This document shows positions 15,013-23,553 of a stretch of 50,559 bases of DNA, in pieces. The DNA comes from Candidatus Omnitrophota bacterium (lineage in GTDB: Bacteria; Omnitrophota; Gorgyraeia; Gygaellales; Profunditerraquicolaceae), in contig JAQTQC010000011.1 in assembly GCA_028712505.1 (NCBI GenBank), forward strand, positions 1 through 50,559. The letters are read 5' to 3'. Position 1 is the stretch's first letter. Each line of letters begins with the position of its first letter. The position numbers and the translations under genes were made by a program. The notes below the pieces were generated by a model that saw only the letters and a list, made by a program, of their open reading frames with translations, was not told the origin of the DNA and did not search any database.

Positions 15013-16134
15013 CTACTTCCTGATATCTTCATCAAAATTACCGGGTTTTAATAATACCGCCAATAATTTAAGTAAGATATTGAAGGATATATTTTTATGC
15101 CTTAAATAAGCGTAGAGCGGAATAATCTTCCCGCCAAGCCTGATCTTCGGCTCATAATCCGTCTGGCCCGGGTGGTAATAATGCAAAGAGTTGTCTATGC
15201 ACCATTTAATATTATATGCCCAACTGACGAAATACAGGTTGAAACGATTTGATATATCATAGTTGAAACCGATAAATTTATCAATCAGTAAATCTTTATA
15301 TATGAAACACAGGTTAAATGCAGCCAAAGAGCCATCTACATAATAAAGAAAAAAACGCGTATGCTCCCGCAGGTCTTCCGATACCTGCAGAAAGAATTCC
15401 TTCGTAAGACGTTCAAATTTAGTCGAGCCGTTATGATAGGTGCTTTCATAAAGTTTAATTATCTGGTCAATCTGCCCAGCTACATCCTGGACTAATTTTA
15501 CTTCGATATTACCCCGGGAATACGCCTGCCTTAACTTCTTATTCAGGCCTTTGCGGGTTGAACTACCCAAACTCTTAAGATACTCCTCAAAGGAAGAGAA
15601 ATTCAGCTCCAAGAGCACGGTAGGAAAGCTTTCTGTCTTAGTAAATCCCCGATGCTTTAAAACATCTAAAAATACTGTACCCTCCTGCGGAAAATCCTTG
15701 AATATGGTCAAAGGGGTATTAGCCTTGGATGCCACATCTTTTATCCCAGCCAAAAGATGTCTGATCAGTTCAGGGTCGCTCCTCAAGCCATCCTTGATAC
15801 CGATAACTCCATATTCACCAAAAGGCGAACCGCAAAATAAAGTATTGATAACTAAAAATCGCGGAAACAGCCTACGTATCCGCTTGATAACCTTCAATAA
15901 CCAACCCTCAACGGCAATGTCTAAGTTGAAATCCGTGCTGAACAATGGGGCAATAAGTACGATTTCACTATCACGGTAAATAACCAGATAGTAAAAAACA
16001 AACTCTGGGAGTTCAGAATTCCCCAGGGCCCGATAAAAAGGATAGCTTTCGGGGATATCCCCGAAAACAGCATCCCAGGCCCCTTTATCTATCTTATCAA
16101 TATTATCGTATATCTTATAGGTGATCTTAGGCAT
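15013..16134 (-). CDS. FemAB-like GNAT-fold acyl/aminoacyl transferase
   Basis: A 373-residue soluble protein whose second half resembles the FemAB/GNAT group: FEEYLKSLGSSTRKGLNKKLRQAY, then GSLAAFNLCFIYKDLLIDKFIGF and the late YHPGQTDYEPKIRLGG segment. Members attach acyl or aminoacyl groups to cell-wall or exopolysaccharide precursors. No membrane segment is seen. It is the first gene of the operon running down to 10794. A weak TATAGT lies 10 bp before the ATG, so the transcript may have almost no leader. The acceptor is unknown. Confidence 0.7.
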   Translation of the reverse strand: MPKITYKIYDNIDKIDKGAWDAVFGDIPESYPFYRALGNSELPEFVFYYLVIYRDSEIVLIAPLFSTDFNLDIAVEGWLLKVIKRIRRLFPRFLVINTLFCGSPFGEYGVIGIKDGLRSDPELIRHLLAGIKDVASKANTPLTIFKDFPQEGTVFLDVLKHRGFTKTESFPTVLLELNFSSFEEYLKSLGSSTRKGLNKKLRQAYSRGNIEVKLVQDVAGQIDQIIKLYESTYHNGSTKFERLTKEFFLQVSEDLREHTRFFLYYVDGSLAAFNLCFIYKDLLIDKFIGFNYDISNRFNLYFVSWAYNIKWCIDNSLHYYHPGQTDYEPKIRLGGKIIPLYAYLRHKNISFNILLKLLAVLLKPGNFDEDIRK

Positions 16135-16203
16135 AGATTAAGAAACTATAGCGCAGCTTTAGATTGCCAAAACCAGAGATGATTTAAAATTCTCGAGATT
16201 ATC

Positions 16204-16232
16204 TTGAATTTCTGCCTATTTTAGCATAGAAT
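16204..16232 (+). promoter_or_regulatory. Promoter for the DegT aminotransferase/esterase pair
   Basis: TTGAAT (16204-16209), a 17-bp spacer and TAGAAT (16227-16232) stand in the divergent region between the GNAT gene and the plus-strand gene. AAGGA follows shortly before the TTG start at 16265. Confidence 0.6.
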
Positions 16233-16264
16233 AAGCAAGTGTGTGAGAAAAAAGGAAATTAAAT

Positions 16265-17485
16265 TTGAGTCTAATCAGAGAAATTCCGCCAACCGCAGGC
16301 TGGCCGATCAAAACCAAGAGTCTAATCCCCCCTTTTTTTAAAAAACTGCCTAAAGGGATACTGGAAGAGGAATTTAAGAAATATTTAAACGCCCCTTTGG
16401 CCTTGCTTACCTACTCCGGGACGGCCGCATTTTATCTGATCTTGGAAAGCCTGAAAGAACTTTCTACAAAAAAAACAATAGTTATACCTGCTTTTATCTG
16501 TCCCCTTATTCCTTTGGCAATAAAAAGAGCCGGATTAAAAATAAAACCCTGCGATATAAACCCGGATAATTTTGATTTTGATATTGATAAATTGCGTAAG
16601 GCCTGCGCTGAAGATAAGGACATCCTGGCAATCCTGGCTGTGCATCTGGGTGGAATCCCTCTGGAACTGCAAAACTTACAAGAGATAGCTAAAAAAAATG
16701 GTATTCTTATCATTGAAGACTGCGCGCAGAGCCTGGGAGCTGAATACCAGGGGAAGAAAACCGGCTCAATCGGAGAGTTTTCTTTTTTCAGCCTGTGCCG
16801 GGGCAAGGGTTTGACTATTTACGAAGGCGGATTAGCGATTACCAATAAGGCAGAATATGCGCAGCTATTGAAGAATACCTCGAAGAAAATATTCCGGACG
16901 GACATATTCTCTGAATCTCTCAAAATAGCTGAGTTGTTGGCTTATAGCATCTTTTACCGTCCAGGTTTATTCTGGTTTGCCTTCAGATTGCCGCAGATCT
17001 TCTGGAAGATGCGTAATGATCCCGTAAAAGCATTGGGCGATTATTTTGAACTTGATTTCCCTACGCATAAAGTATCCGCTTTTAGAGAATACATCGGATA
17101 TCTTAATTTCTCCTGCCTGGACAAGGAAATCAATAAACAGCGAGAAAAAGCAGATTTTTATTTACAGGCCTTTAAAGGATTAAACAGAATCAAGCCTATC
17201 CAGGAGCTGCCCCGCACAAAAGCAAGCTACCCTTATCTTGCCATCATTTTTGAAACACCCGAAAAAAGGAACAAGGCTCTGAGGATATTCGAGAATTCAG
17301 GACTAGGGATATCCCAGGTATATTTACAGGCAATTACGGATTATGATTATTTGAAAGGCGTTATCCCTGAAGCGGGCTGCGAAAATGCCCGCAGGATTGC
17401 CCGACAAACTATTACTTTAAGCACAAGCAGTTTTTTAAAAGAATCGGATCTCAGGAAAATAATTGATAAGCTCGGGAAAATTTAG
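16265..17485 (+). CDS. DegT/DnrJ/EryC1/StrS-family PLP aminotransferase
   Basis: A 406-residue fold-type I PLP protein. It shows LTYSGTAAFYLILESL for cofactor binding, VIPAFICPLIPLAI, the aspartate motif IIEDCAQSLGAEY and the lysine segment FSLCRGKGLTIYEGG, which matches the DegT pattern SFhxxKxlttxEGG. The family transaminates keto-sugars for surface glycans and antibiotics. The start is TTG, with AAGGA eight bases upstream; no in-frame ATG gives a complete N-terminus. It is one of the few plus-strand genes and is followed 8 bp later by an esterase. The sugar substrate is unknown. Confidence 0.85.
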   Translation: MSLIREIPPTAGWPIKTKSLIPPFFKKLPKGILEEEFKKYLNAPLALLTYSGTAAFYLILESLKELSTKKTIVIPAFICPLIPLAIKRAGLKIKPCDINPDNFDFDIDKLRKACAEDKDILAILAVHLGGIPLELQNLQEIAKKNGILIIEDCAQSLGAEYQGKKTGSIGEFSFFSLCRGKGLTIYEGGLAITNKAEYAQLLKNTSKKIFRTDIFSESLKIAELLAYSIFYRPGLFWFAFRLPQIFWKMRNDPVKALGDYFELDFPTHKVSAFREYIGYLNFSCLDKEINKQREKADFYLQAFKGLNRIKPIQELPRTKASYPYLAIIFETPEKRNKALRIFENSGLGISQVYLQAITDYDYLKGVIPEAGCENARRIARQTITLSTSSFLKESDLRKIIDKLGKI

Positions 17486-17493
17486 GAGATAAA

Positions 17494-18357
17494 ATGATAG
17501 TTTTTTCATTGCAAAAAGACGGACGCAAGATTACCGATATACCTGATTCCAGCCTGTTCCTGCCCGGAGATAAAAACCTCTGTTTTCTGATCCACGGACT
17601 TACAGGTACGGCTAAAGAAATGGGTGCTATTGCCCAACGCCTGAATAAACAGGGTTTTTCAGTGGCTGCTCCAATGATGCTCAATCACAATAAATCAATC
17701 TCCTGCCTTAAGAAAACAACCTGGCAGGAACTTTATAATGCTATCCGCACCGAATTCCTTAAATACTCCGGAAAATACGAGAATATATTTGTGGCAGGGC
17801 TTTCTTTTGGCGCATTAATCGGAATCATGCTCACTCATGAATTTCCTGACAAAGTAAAGGCTCTGAATTGTTTCTCGCCCACCCTTTTCTATGACGGCTG
17901 GGGAAACCCAAAATCCAGGATTTTTCTTCCTTTAATCTATAAAACCCCGCTTAAATACTGGCTTTATTTTAAAGAAGAATACCCTTACGGATTAAAAAAT
18001 GAACGCCTGCGCTCTAAGGTTGAAAATTTCTACAAAGACGCTGACCTCTTTGATTACAGCAAGGTACATCTTTACGGATACCCGGTGATCCCGGTTTCCT
18101 GCATGCACCAGAATTCTCTCTTGGCAAAAAAGGTGATTTCTATACTTAAAGATATAAAAACCCCTATACAGTTATTGCAAGCAAGGGAAGACGACGTAAC
18201 CAGCCCTAAAAATTCATATTGTATTTATAACCGTGTCCAATCCCAAGAAAAGAAGATAGTATTTCTGGAAGACTCCTACCATATTATTACCGCCGACCAA
18301 GAGAGGGATAAGGTTGCCGAAGAAACCGCGGCCTTCTTTGAAAGGCATAAGACTTAA
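17494..18357 (+). CDS. Alpha/beta hydrolase (carboxylesterase-like)
   Basis: A 287-residue alpha/beta hydrolase with oxyanion motif LIHGLTGTAKEMG, nucleophile elbow VAGLSFGALIG, acid region AREDDVTSP and histidine SYHIITADQE, the arrangement of the small bacterial carboxylesterases (Est30 type) and monoacylglycerol lipases. No signal peptide is present. GGAGAT precedes the ATG, and it follows the aminotransferase by 8 bp, so the two form an operon. It ends convergently with the arginase-like gene, overlapping by 4 bp. The ester substrate is unknown. Confidence 0.85.
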   Translation: MIVFSLQKDGRKITDIPDSSLFLPGDKNLCFLIHGLTGTAKEMGAIAQRLNKQGFSVAAPMMLNHNKSISCLKKTTWQELYNAIRTEFLKYSGKYENIFVAGLSFGALIGIMLTHEFPDKVKALNCFSPTLFYDGWGNPKSRIFLPLIYKTPLKYWLYFKEEYPYGLKNERLRSKVENFYKDADLFDYSKVHLYGYPVIPVSCMHQNSLLAKKVISILKDIKTPIQLLQAREDDVTSPKNSYCIYNRVQSQEKKIVFLEDSYHIITADQERDKVAEETAAFFERHKT

Positions 18358-19316
18358 GCGAGGACTTCCTGCAGGATTTTCAGATTAACCTGTTCATTAA
18401 CTTTCAGGATAAGATCCTCAGGGGCGTTATCCGCTGCAACCCGTTTAGGATGGTCAAGTCGGGAAATCGCAGCTTTTAACCTGTTTGAGATAGCCGGATA
18501 TGAATAATCCCCGGTTATATCTAAACCGATTATATCTAAATTATCACAGATAAGTTTGACCATGGTTAAAAGTTGGTTCAAGCTTAGACAACCTTCTTCC
18601 CAATTAGTGAAGGCAAAATCACTTTTCAGGCAATCTTTGTCTATAGAAATATAGGCCTTATTCACAGGCAGACGTTTGATTAAACCCAGGGTAAATTCGG
18701 TTAAATCTTTTTTTTCCAATTCCTGCCAGATAATCCGGTTCGAGAAAATTTTTTTTTGGGCGATAACTGAAGTGTTTTCTGCTATTTTCCTCAAATAAAC
18801 CCGGCTGGGTTTATGCCTGAAGGGATAAATTTCCAGACGGCCATCAATTAAAGCACCGAGATTAGCCGTCTCTAACCCAAAACCCGACAAATCTCCAGAC
18901 CCCATACCGATAAGTATGCATTTAGAAATATTTTTATTTTTCAAGGCTTGGCTAACCCAGGAACCGCAGCCAAAGCGCGGAGGAAGGATGTCCCAATCCG
19001 GGTGAAAATCAAATACAATCAAACACGCCGGTTCATCAATTTGAGATGTTAACACCTCGCTTATATGGTGGAAGTCTCCGGAACCTAAAAAGGTGGGATA
19101 ATTTTTCTCTTCTGGCGCAAGCTTTCCTGCTATTTTATTACGCACTGCCTGCGACATAAAAAGCCTGGCCGAGACAGCAAAATCTGTAAAGTCAACAACC
19201 TTGACCGGGTACTGGCAAAGGAGCCCGGATTGCTGGACGATACTGCCATCAAAATTCAAAACTCGGATAGTTTTATTCAGCATGCCGGAAACTTCTACTC
19301 CTGCCTTTTGCGGCAA
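18354..19316 (-). CDS. Arginase/agmatinase-fold (ureohydrolase-like) protein
   Basis: A 320-residue protein with the metal-binding marks of ureohydrolases: GSGDFHHIS in the place of GGDHS, DFHPDWD in the place of DxHxD, SIDKDCL in the place of SxDxDxxDP, and GLDITGDYS where the catalytic glutamate region falls. The binuclear Mn site therefore looks intact, but the loops around it differ from arginase and agmatinase, so the amidine or amide substrate is open. The start is uncertain (19316 or 19283); neither has a good ribosome binding site. It is the last gene of an operon with a class III aminotransferase and a HAD phosphatase. Confidence 0.75.
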   Translation of the reverse strand: MPQKAGVEVSGMLNKTIRVLNFDGSIVQQSGLLCQYPVKVVDFTDFAVSARLFMSQAVRNKIAGKLAPEEKNYPTFLGSGDFHHISEVLTSQIDEPACLIVFDFHPDWDILPPRFGCGSWVSQALKNKNISKCILIGMGSGDLSGFGLETANLGALIDGRLEIYPFRHKPSRVYLRKIAENTSVIAQKKIFSNRIIWQELEKKDLTEFTLGLIKRLPVNKAYISIDKDCLKSDFAFTNWEEGCLSLNQLLTMVKLICDNLDIIGLDITGDYSYPAISNRLKAAISRLDHPKRVAADNAPEDLILKVNEQVNLKILQEVLA

Positions 19317-19327
19317 GCAGAATCTTA

Positions 19328-20740
19328 TTATTTCCTAAGTGCCTTGTTTAATGCCTCTTCAAAAAGATCGATGCCTAAATCAATCTCTTTTTCGGTAATA
19401 TAAAATGAGGGGGCAATAGTAAAGACGTTCTTATAATAACCGCCAACATCAAGAATCAAACCCCGTTTCTTGCCTCCGGCACTTAAAGAACCGCTTAAGC
19501 CTAAATTTACAATCTTATCGGTTAATTCTCTGTCCGGGGTATAGCCATCTTTACCGCACATCTCGATTCTTAAAGCTAAACCCAGCCCATCCACATCTCC
19601 TATCTGCGGGTACTTTTTTTGTAACTTCTTAAGCTGGGAAACAAAATATTGTCCCTTTTTATTAACCGAGGTAGAAAAATCGGACTCTTCGATCAGCTTC
19701 ATTACCTCAAGACCAACAGCTGTCCCTAAAGGGTTGCTTGAAAATGTTGCATGGGTTGATCCCGGAGGGAAAACATCCGGAGAAATAAGTTTCTCTTTAG
19801 CCCAAACCCCTGAAATCGGGTTTAAACCGTTAGTTAAAGCCTTGCCGAATACAATGATATCCGGAGTAATATTAAAATGCTCAATCGCCCAGAACTTTCC
19901 GGTGCGGAAAAAGCCCATTTGTATCTCATCGTCAATAAAAAGTATGCCGTAACGGTCAAGTATCTCTTTTAGCCCTAAAAAGTAATCCTGAGGAGGAACT
20001 ATATAACCACCCGTACCCTGGATAGCCTCGGCGTAGAAAGCAACAAATTCACATTTGGAATTCTTTTTATTAACTACCGCATGGTACTCGGTTTCAAAAA
20101 GCTTCTCAAATTGTTTAAGACAATATAGATCGCAGAAATCCTTTTTCTTATCATACGGACACCTGAAACAATACGGATACGGGATAAACATCGCCCTATC
20201 CCCGAAATGGCCGAACTTCTCCCTGTATCTAAAACTTGAGGTTATTGCTGATGCCGCCAGTGTCCTGCCATGGTAGCCACCCATAAAAGCAAATACCAAA
20301 CTCCTCCCGGAATGATTGCGCACTAATTTCAAAGAGTCCTCCAAGGCGCTTGACCCTCCGACATTAAAATGGATCCTGCCCTTTTCCTCGAATGTCCGCT
20401 CATTCTTCTGTGCCAATTTTGCGGCAAGTTGGATTTTTTCTTCATGCAAATACTGGCAAGCCAACTGCGGCAAGGTATCAATCTGTTTCTTTAGAGCGGC
20501 ATTCAAGCGTTTATTCTTGTAGCCGAAATTGGCTGCCGAATACCACATCTGCAGGTCCAAAAATTCCACCCCTTCCCGGTCATAAAGGTAGCTACCTTCA
20601 GAACTCTTGAATACATTCAATTTCTCGGCATAGTGCACAGTATCGCCCCAGGAACAATATTTAGCTTCCAGGTCCATCAACTCATCCTGAGAAAAAGTTT
20701 TTTCATTCTTGCTTGGTTTGGTCAATTGCTTTTGGCTCAT
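19328..20740 (-). CDS. Class III aminotransferase (ornithine/GABA/putrescine type)
   Basis: A 470-residue PLP enzyme of the GabT/ArgD group: HFNVGGSSALEDSLKLVR, MGGYHGRTLAASAITSS, FIDDEIQMGFFRTGKFWA and the PLP lysine in FGKALTNGLNP. A cysteine-rich stretch, CFRCPYDKKKDFCDLYCLKQ, interrupts the region after the first PLP contact, as in archaeal broad-range class III aminotransferases. The amino donor is likely an omega-amine or a basic amino acid. It overlaps the upstream HAD gene by 4 bp and precedes the arginase-like gene by 11 bp, which suggests one pathway around a guanidino or amino compound. Confidence 0.88.
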   Translation of the reverse strand: MSQKQLTKPSKNEKTFSQDELMDLEAKYCSWGDTVHYAEKLNVFKSSEGSYLYDREGVEFLDLQMWYSAANFGYKNKRLNAALKKQIDTLPQLACQYLHEEKIQLAAKLAQKNERTFEEKGRIHFNVGGSSALEDSLKLVRNHSGRSLVFAFMGGYHGRTLAASAITSSFRYREKFGHFGDRAMFIPYPYCFRCPYDKKKDFCDLYCLKQFEKLFETEYHAVVNKKNSKCEFVAFYAEAIQGTGGYIVPPQDYFLGLKEILDRYGILFIDDEIQMGFFRTGKFWAIEHFNITPDIIVFGKALTNGLNPISGVWAKEKLISPDVFPPGSTHATFSSNPLGTAVGLEVMKLIEESDFSTSVNKKGQYFVSQLKKLQKKYPQIGDVDGLGLALRIEMCGKDGYTPDRELTDKIVNLGLSGSLSAGGKKRGLILDVGGYYKNVFTIAPSFYITEKEIDLGIDLFEEALNKALRK

Positions 20741-21411
20741 GCTAATTTCCTTTTTAATTGGTTAAACACCTCTTTTAGGTTATGAAAGACTGTATGTTCC
20801 AGCTTATTATCCTTGAAATACTTAAGCAGGCTATCTTTTGCGAAAACCAAATGGGCGCGTTTCGCCGGGCAGATATCCGAAGCCCCATCCCCCACATAAA
20901 TTATTGTAGAATCCTTTGGTGAAGAATCTAAAAGGTTTTTTGTTTTGCAATGCGCACAGACCTGGCAATCTTTATTCTTAAAAGGATAATCCGTAACAGC
21001 CTTACCCCGGGAAAAACTCAATTTATTAGCCAGGACTTTAAGTTTTTTTATCCGGTTGATCTTTAAAATCTGGTTAAGTATATAATCAAAATTATCGCTT
21101 AAGACTACCGTTTTTACTTTCTTTGATTGCAGGAATTTATAGAGTTCTTTAAAATAAGGGTCGAGTTTTATCTTAGGTAAATAGGAATCCAGGGATTTCT
21201 TATCCAGGTCCATACCCCTGAGCTGGCCTTCCATACAAGTCTTGGAACCGATCCTTCCGCTCTTCCACCTTTTTTCCAGTTCCACCCAACGGTCATCACG
21301 CGAAAAAAGCAAAAGCATATTATCAAATACATCGCAGGTGGCGATAGTATTATCAAAATCAAAGAATACAATGCACTTTTTAGGATTAATTTGATTGTTT
21401 TTATCCGACAT
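20737..21411 (-). CDS. HAD-superfamily phosphatase (MtnX/SerB-like)
   Basis: A 224-residue HAD hydrolase: motif I FFDFDNTIATCDVFDNML (nucleophile in DFDNT), motif II VVLSDNFDYI, motif IV IYVGDGASDICPA. A CQVCAHCK cysteine pair before motif IV is seen in MtnX-type phosphatases, which act in methionine salvage, and in related phosphoserine phosphatase-like enzymes. It is the first gene of the aminotransferase/arginase-like operon and has a good promoter and a leader hairpin (21425-21450). Pathway assignment is open. Confidence 0.82.
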   Translation of the reverse strand: MSDKNNQINPKKCIVFFDFDNTIATCDVFDNMLLLFSRDDRWVELEKRWKSGRIGSKTCMEGQLRGMDLDKKSLDSYLPKIKLDPYFKELYKFLQSKKVKTVVLSDNFDYILNQILKINRIKKLKVLANKLSFSRGKAVTDYPFKNKDCQVCAHCKTKNLLDSSPKDSTIIYVGDGASDICPAKRAHLVFAKDSLLKYFKDNKLEHTVFHNLKEVFNQLKRKLA

Positions 21412-21424
21412 GTATAAGTAAAAT

Positions 21425-21450
21425 TTACCCCTATCGCTTAATAGGGGTAA
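21425..21450 (-). promoter_or_regulatory. Leader hairpin upstream of the HAD phosphatase operon
   Basis: A perfect 10-bp stem, TTACCCCTAT (21425-21434) and ATAGGGGTAA (21441-21450) with a 6-base loop, lies 13 bp before the ATG at 21411 and downstream of the predicted transcription start. The minus-strand 3' arm holds the only SD-like AGGGG of this leader, so folding could limit translation. The same TAGGGGTAA string occurs a third time across the -10 box of the promoter. It may be an operator or an attenuator; it could also end the radical SAM transcript. Confidence 0.5.
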
Positions 21451-21478
21451 TATTAAGGTGAGTCAAAGTTATAAGGTT

Positions 21479-21507
21479 ATTTTACCCCTAAGCTGAATAG
21501 CTGTCAA
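21479..21507 (-). promoter_or_regulatory. Promoter for the HAD/aminotransferase/arginase-like operon
   Basis: TTGACA (21507-21502), a 17-bp spacer and TAAAAT (21484-21479) on the minus strand, close to the sigma-70 consensus. The spacer ends in TAGGGG, which repeats in the downstream hairpin. Confidence 0.7.
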
Positions 21508-21544
21508 TATCCATTTTAAAGCCTCAAATCATCATCTAACAGCC

Positions 21545-22555
21545 TTAAGCAGAGTCAAAAATTCCGGCTAGATCTGCCTGGCAGAAAATGCATTTGTTTT
21601 TCGCTATACGGGATTCACTCACCTGAAATCCTTCTCTTTTAATAAGCACTTTTCCGCAGACAGGACAAAGGGTATCCTGGCCCCACAATCCAAGGTTGCC
21701 GGGATAAACATAATACAACCCTGCAGCCTTACCTAAATCACAAGCTAGCTTAAGAGTATGCTCCGGGGTATCTTGATAAGCATCGAATTTATAATCCGCA
21801 TGGAATCCAGAGACATGCCAAGGGATATCCTTACTCATTCCGGCGATAAAATTGGCAATCCGGGAAAGCTCATCCAAAGAATCATTCTCCCCGGGAATCA
21901 CCAAGGTAGTAATTTCAATCCAGACCCCGGCTTCCTTTAAGCGTAAGATGGAATCCAGTACCGGCTGAAGATGGCCAGAACAAATCTTTTGATAAGAACT
22001 GTCTTCAAAGAACTTTAAATCGATATTAGCCGCATCCAGATAGGGCTTGAGCAAATTAATCGCTTCAGAGGACATATAACCATTGCTTACAAATATATTG
22101 TATAAACCTGCCTCTTTTGCCAGCTTGGCCGTCTCCAAAGCAAACTCAAAATACACTGTAGGTTCTGTATAAGTATAGGCTATGCTCCGACAATTATTTT
22201 TTCTGGCTAAATCAACAACCTGCTGAGCAGTAAAATCCTCTGCTGGCTGCGGAAATAACGGGTCAAGCTGGGAGATCTGCCAATTCTGGCAAAATCCGCA
22301 GCGGAAATTACAACCGGCGCTGGCAATAGAAAAAGCGAGGCTTCCGGGGAAGAAATGATATAAAGGCTTCTTTTCAACTGGATCGACGTTAAGGGCAACC
22401 AGCTTTCCATAACTGTGAGCGTATAAGATCCCCTGAATGTTCTGCCTTACTCCGCAAAAACCGAATTTTCCATCCCGGATTATACAATTATGGCTGCAAA
22501 GCTGGCATTGCACCTTTAGGGACTCTAAATGCGTGTAAAGCAGGGCTTCTTTCAT
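21545..22555 (-). CDS. AmmeMemoRadiSam-system radical SAM enzyme (PflA-like)
   Basis: A 336-residue radical SAM protein with the 4Fe-4S motif AGCNFRCGFCQNWQIS (CxxxCxxC), an N-terminal cysteine pair in CQLCSHNC and a C-terminal zinc-ribbon-like set in CPVCGKVL and CIFCQADL, the shape of the family found with AMMECR1 and MEMO1 genes. GFHADYKFDAYQDTP is also typical. Its substrate is unknown. The ATG at 22555 is preferred over a start 12 codons upstream, because it overlaps the previous stop as ATGA. No AMMECR1 or MEMO1 gene is in the window; it stands with a ThiI-like PP-loop protein. Confidence 0.85.
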   Translation of the reverse strand: MKEALLYTHLESLKVQCQLCSHNCIIRDGKFGFCGVRQNIQGILYAHSYGKLVALNVDPVEKKPLYHFFPGSLAFSIASAGCNFRCGFCQNWQISQLDPLFPQPAEDFTAQQVVDLARKNNCRSIAYTYTEPTVYFEFALETAKLAKEAGLYNIFVSNGYMSSEAINLLKPYLDAANIDLKFFEDSSYQKICSGHLQPVLDSILRLKEAGVWIEITTLVIPGENDSLDELSRIANFIAGMSKDIPWHVSGFHADYKFDAYQDTPEHTLKLACDLGKAAGLYYVYPGNLGLWGQDTLCPVCGKVLIKREGFQVSESRIAKNKCIFCQADLAGIFDSA

Positions 22556-23532
22556 ATCAATAAGTGCGCAAAACTGCTTTTCGGAACACAATCAATATTA
22601 TAAATCTTGCTTTCAGTTTCAGGAAAACGCCGGAAAGAAACCTCCATATTCTTTAAGCCTATATTATCGGAATACGCGGAGACTATCCGGGCAGACAAAT
22701 AGATCAACTCTTCAGTCATTAAGCCCCTGGCTAAAGAAGTTGGACCAGCCAGATTTTTCTGAGGAAAGAACAAATAATCTCCAGATCTGGCCAACTGGAT
22801 AAGCAGCCTATTTTCATTTTCATCCCTGCCCACAACCAGTCTGGCTTTTTTCTCAATACGTAAATGCCTGCCTACTTTTAAAAGCACCAGATTATCCAGG
22901 CTTAATCCCTCATGCTTAAGTAATTCCTCTAATCTCCTGGAAAAACAGGGGTCAGTCAATAAACAACCTCCTGCGGGAGTTGCATATTTATCTATACCGA
23001 ATTTCTTGGCTAATTGCATCTGGGGAGTACGTATTCGGCCGTTAAAGTTAAGCAGTTGATCCCGCTTGACCCAGCCCTCCTTCTCCGCCAAGCTGGGGGT
23101 GAAGAACTGTGCCGACAATGGCCTGAGCAATAAATCATCGAGCCCACTCCTTTGTTTGATCAACCCCAAGGCCTGCTTGTTTTGAGACATCGGACGCTGC
23201 CCTAGAACTTCGCCGCTGACAATAAAATCTGCTTTTAATTCCGAAAGCAGTTCCCTGGCTTTACTAAACATAAGAATCTTACAGTCAATACAGGGGTTCA
23301 TATTAGAGCCAAAACCGTAACGAGGATTCTCTATAAGAGATAAAAATTCAGCCCCTAAATCAAACTCCAGTAATTTTATCCCTATATCAGGAAAGTTTTT
23401 CCCAACATCAAGTTTACAGAACGGGAGCTTAAAGTGCACTCCAATAACCTCAACCCCCTGTTCCTTGACCAACTTGGCAGCCAGTAAGCTATCCAGGCCC
23501 CCGGAAATTAATGCTAATGCTTTTATTGACAT
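22552..23532 (-). CDS. ThiI/MnmA-like tRNA thiolation PP-loop protein
   Basis: A 326-residue protein with the PP-loop SGGLDSLLAAKLV, then NPCIDCKILMF, SGEVLGQRPMSQ and PAGGCLLTDP. GEVLGQ matches the ThiI segment, and the C-terminal half fits the bacterial and archaeal ThiI-like group that lacks the N-terminal ferredoxin-like/THUMP domains. The cysteines of CIDC plus the late GGCLLT cysteine could hold a [4Fe-4S] cluster as in archaeal ThiI and TtuA. It should thiolate a tRNA uridine, probably s4U8. It is coupled to the radical SAM gene and lies 21 bp after the ZIP gene. Confidence 0.78.
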   Translation of the reverse strand: MSIKALALISGGLDSLLAAKLVKEQGVEVIGVHFKLPFCKLDVGKNFPDIGIKLLEFDLGAEFLSLIENPRYGFGSNMNPCIDCKILMFSKARELLSELKADFIVSGEVLGQRPMSQNKQALGLIKQRSGLDDLLLRPLSAQFFTPSLAEKEGWVKRDQLLNFNGRIRTPQMQLAKKFGIDKYATPAGGCLLTDPCFSRRLEELLKHEGLSLDNLVLLKVGRHLRIEKKARLVVGRDENENRLLIQLARSGDYLFFPQKNLAGPTSLARGLMTEELIYLSARIVSAYSDNIGLKNMEVSFRRFPETESKIYNIDCVPKSSFAHLLI

Positions 23533-23553
23533 ATTGAATATTGAACGGTTTGA

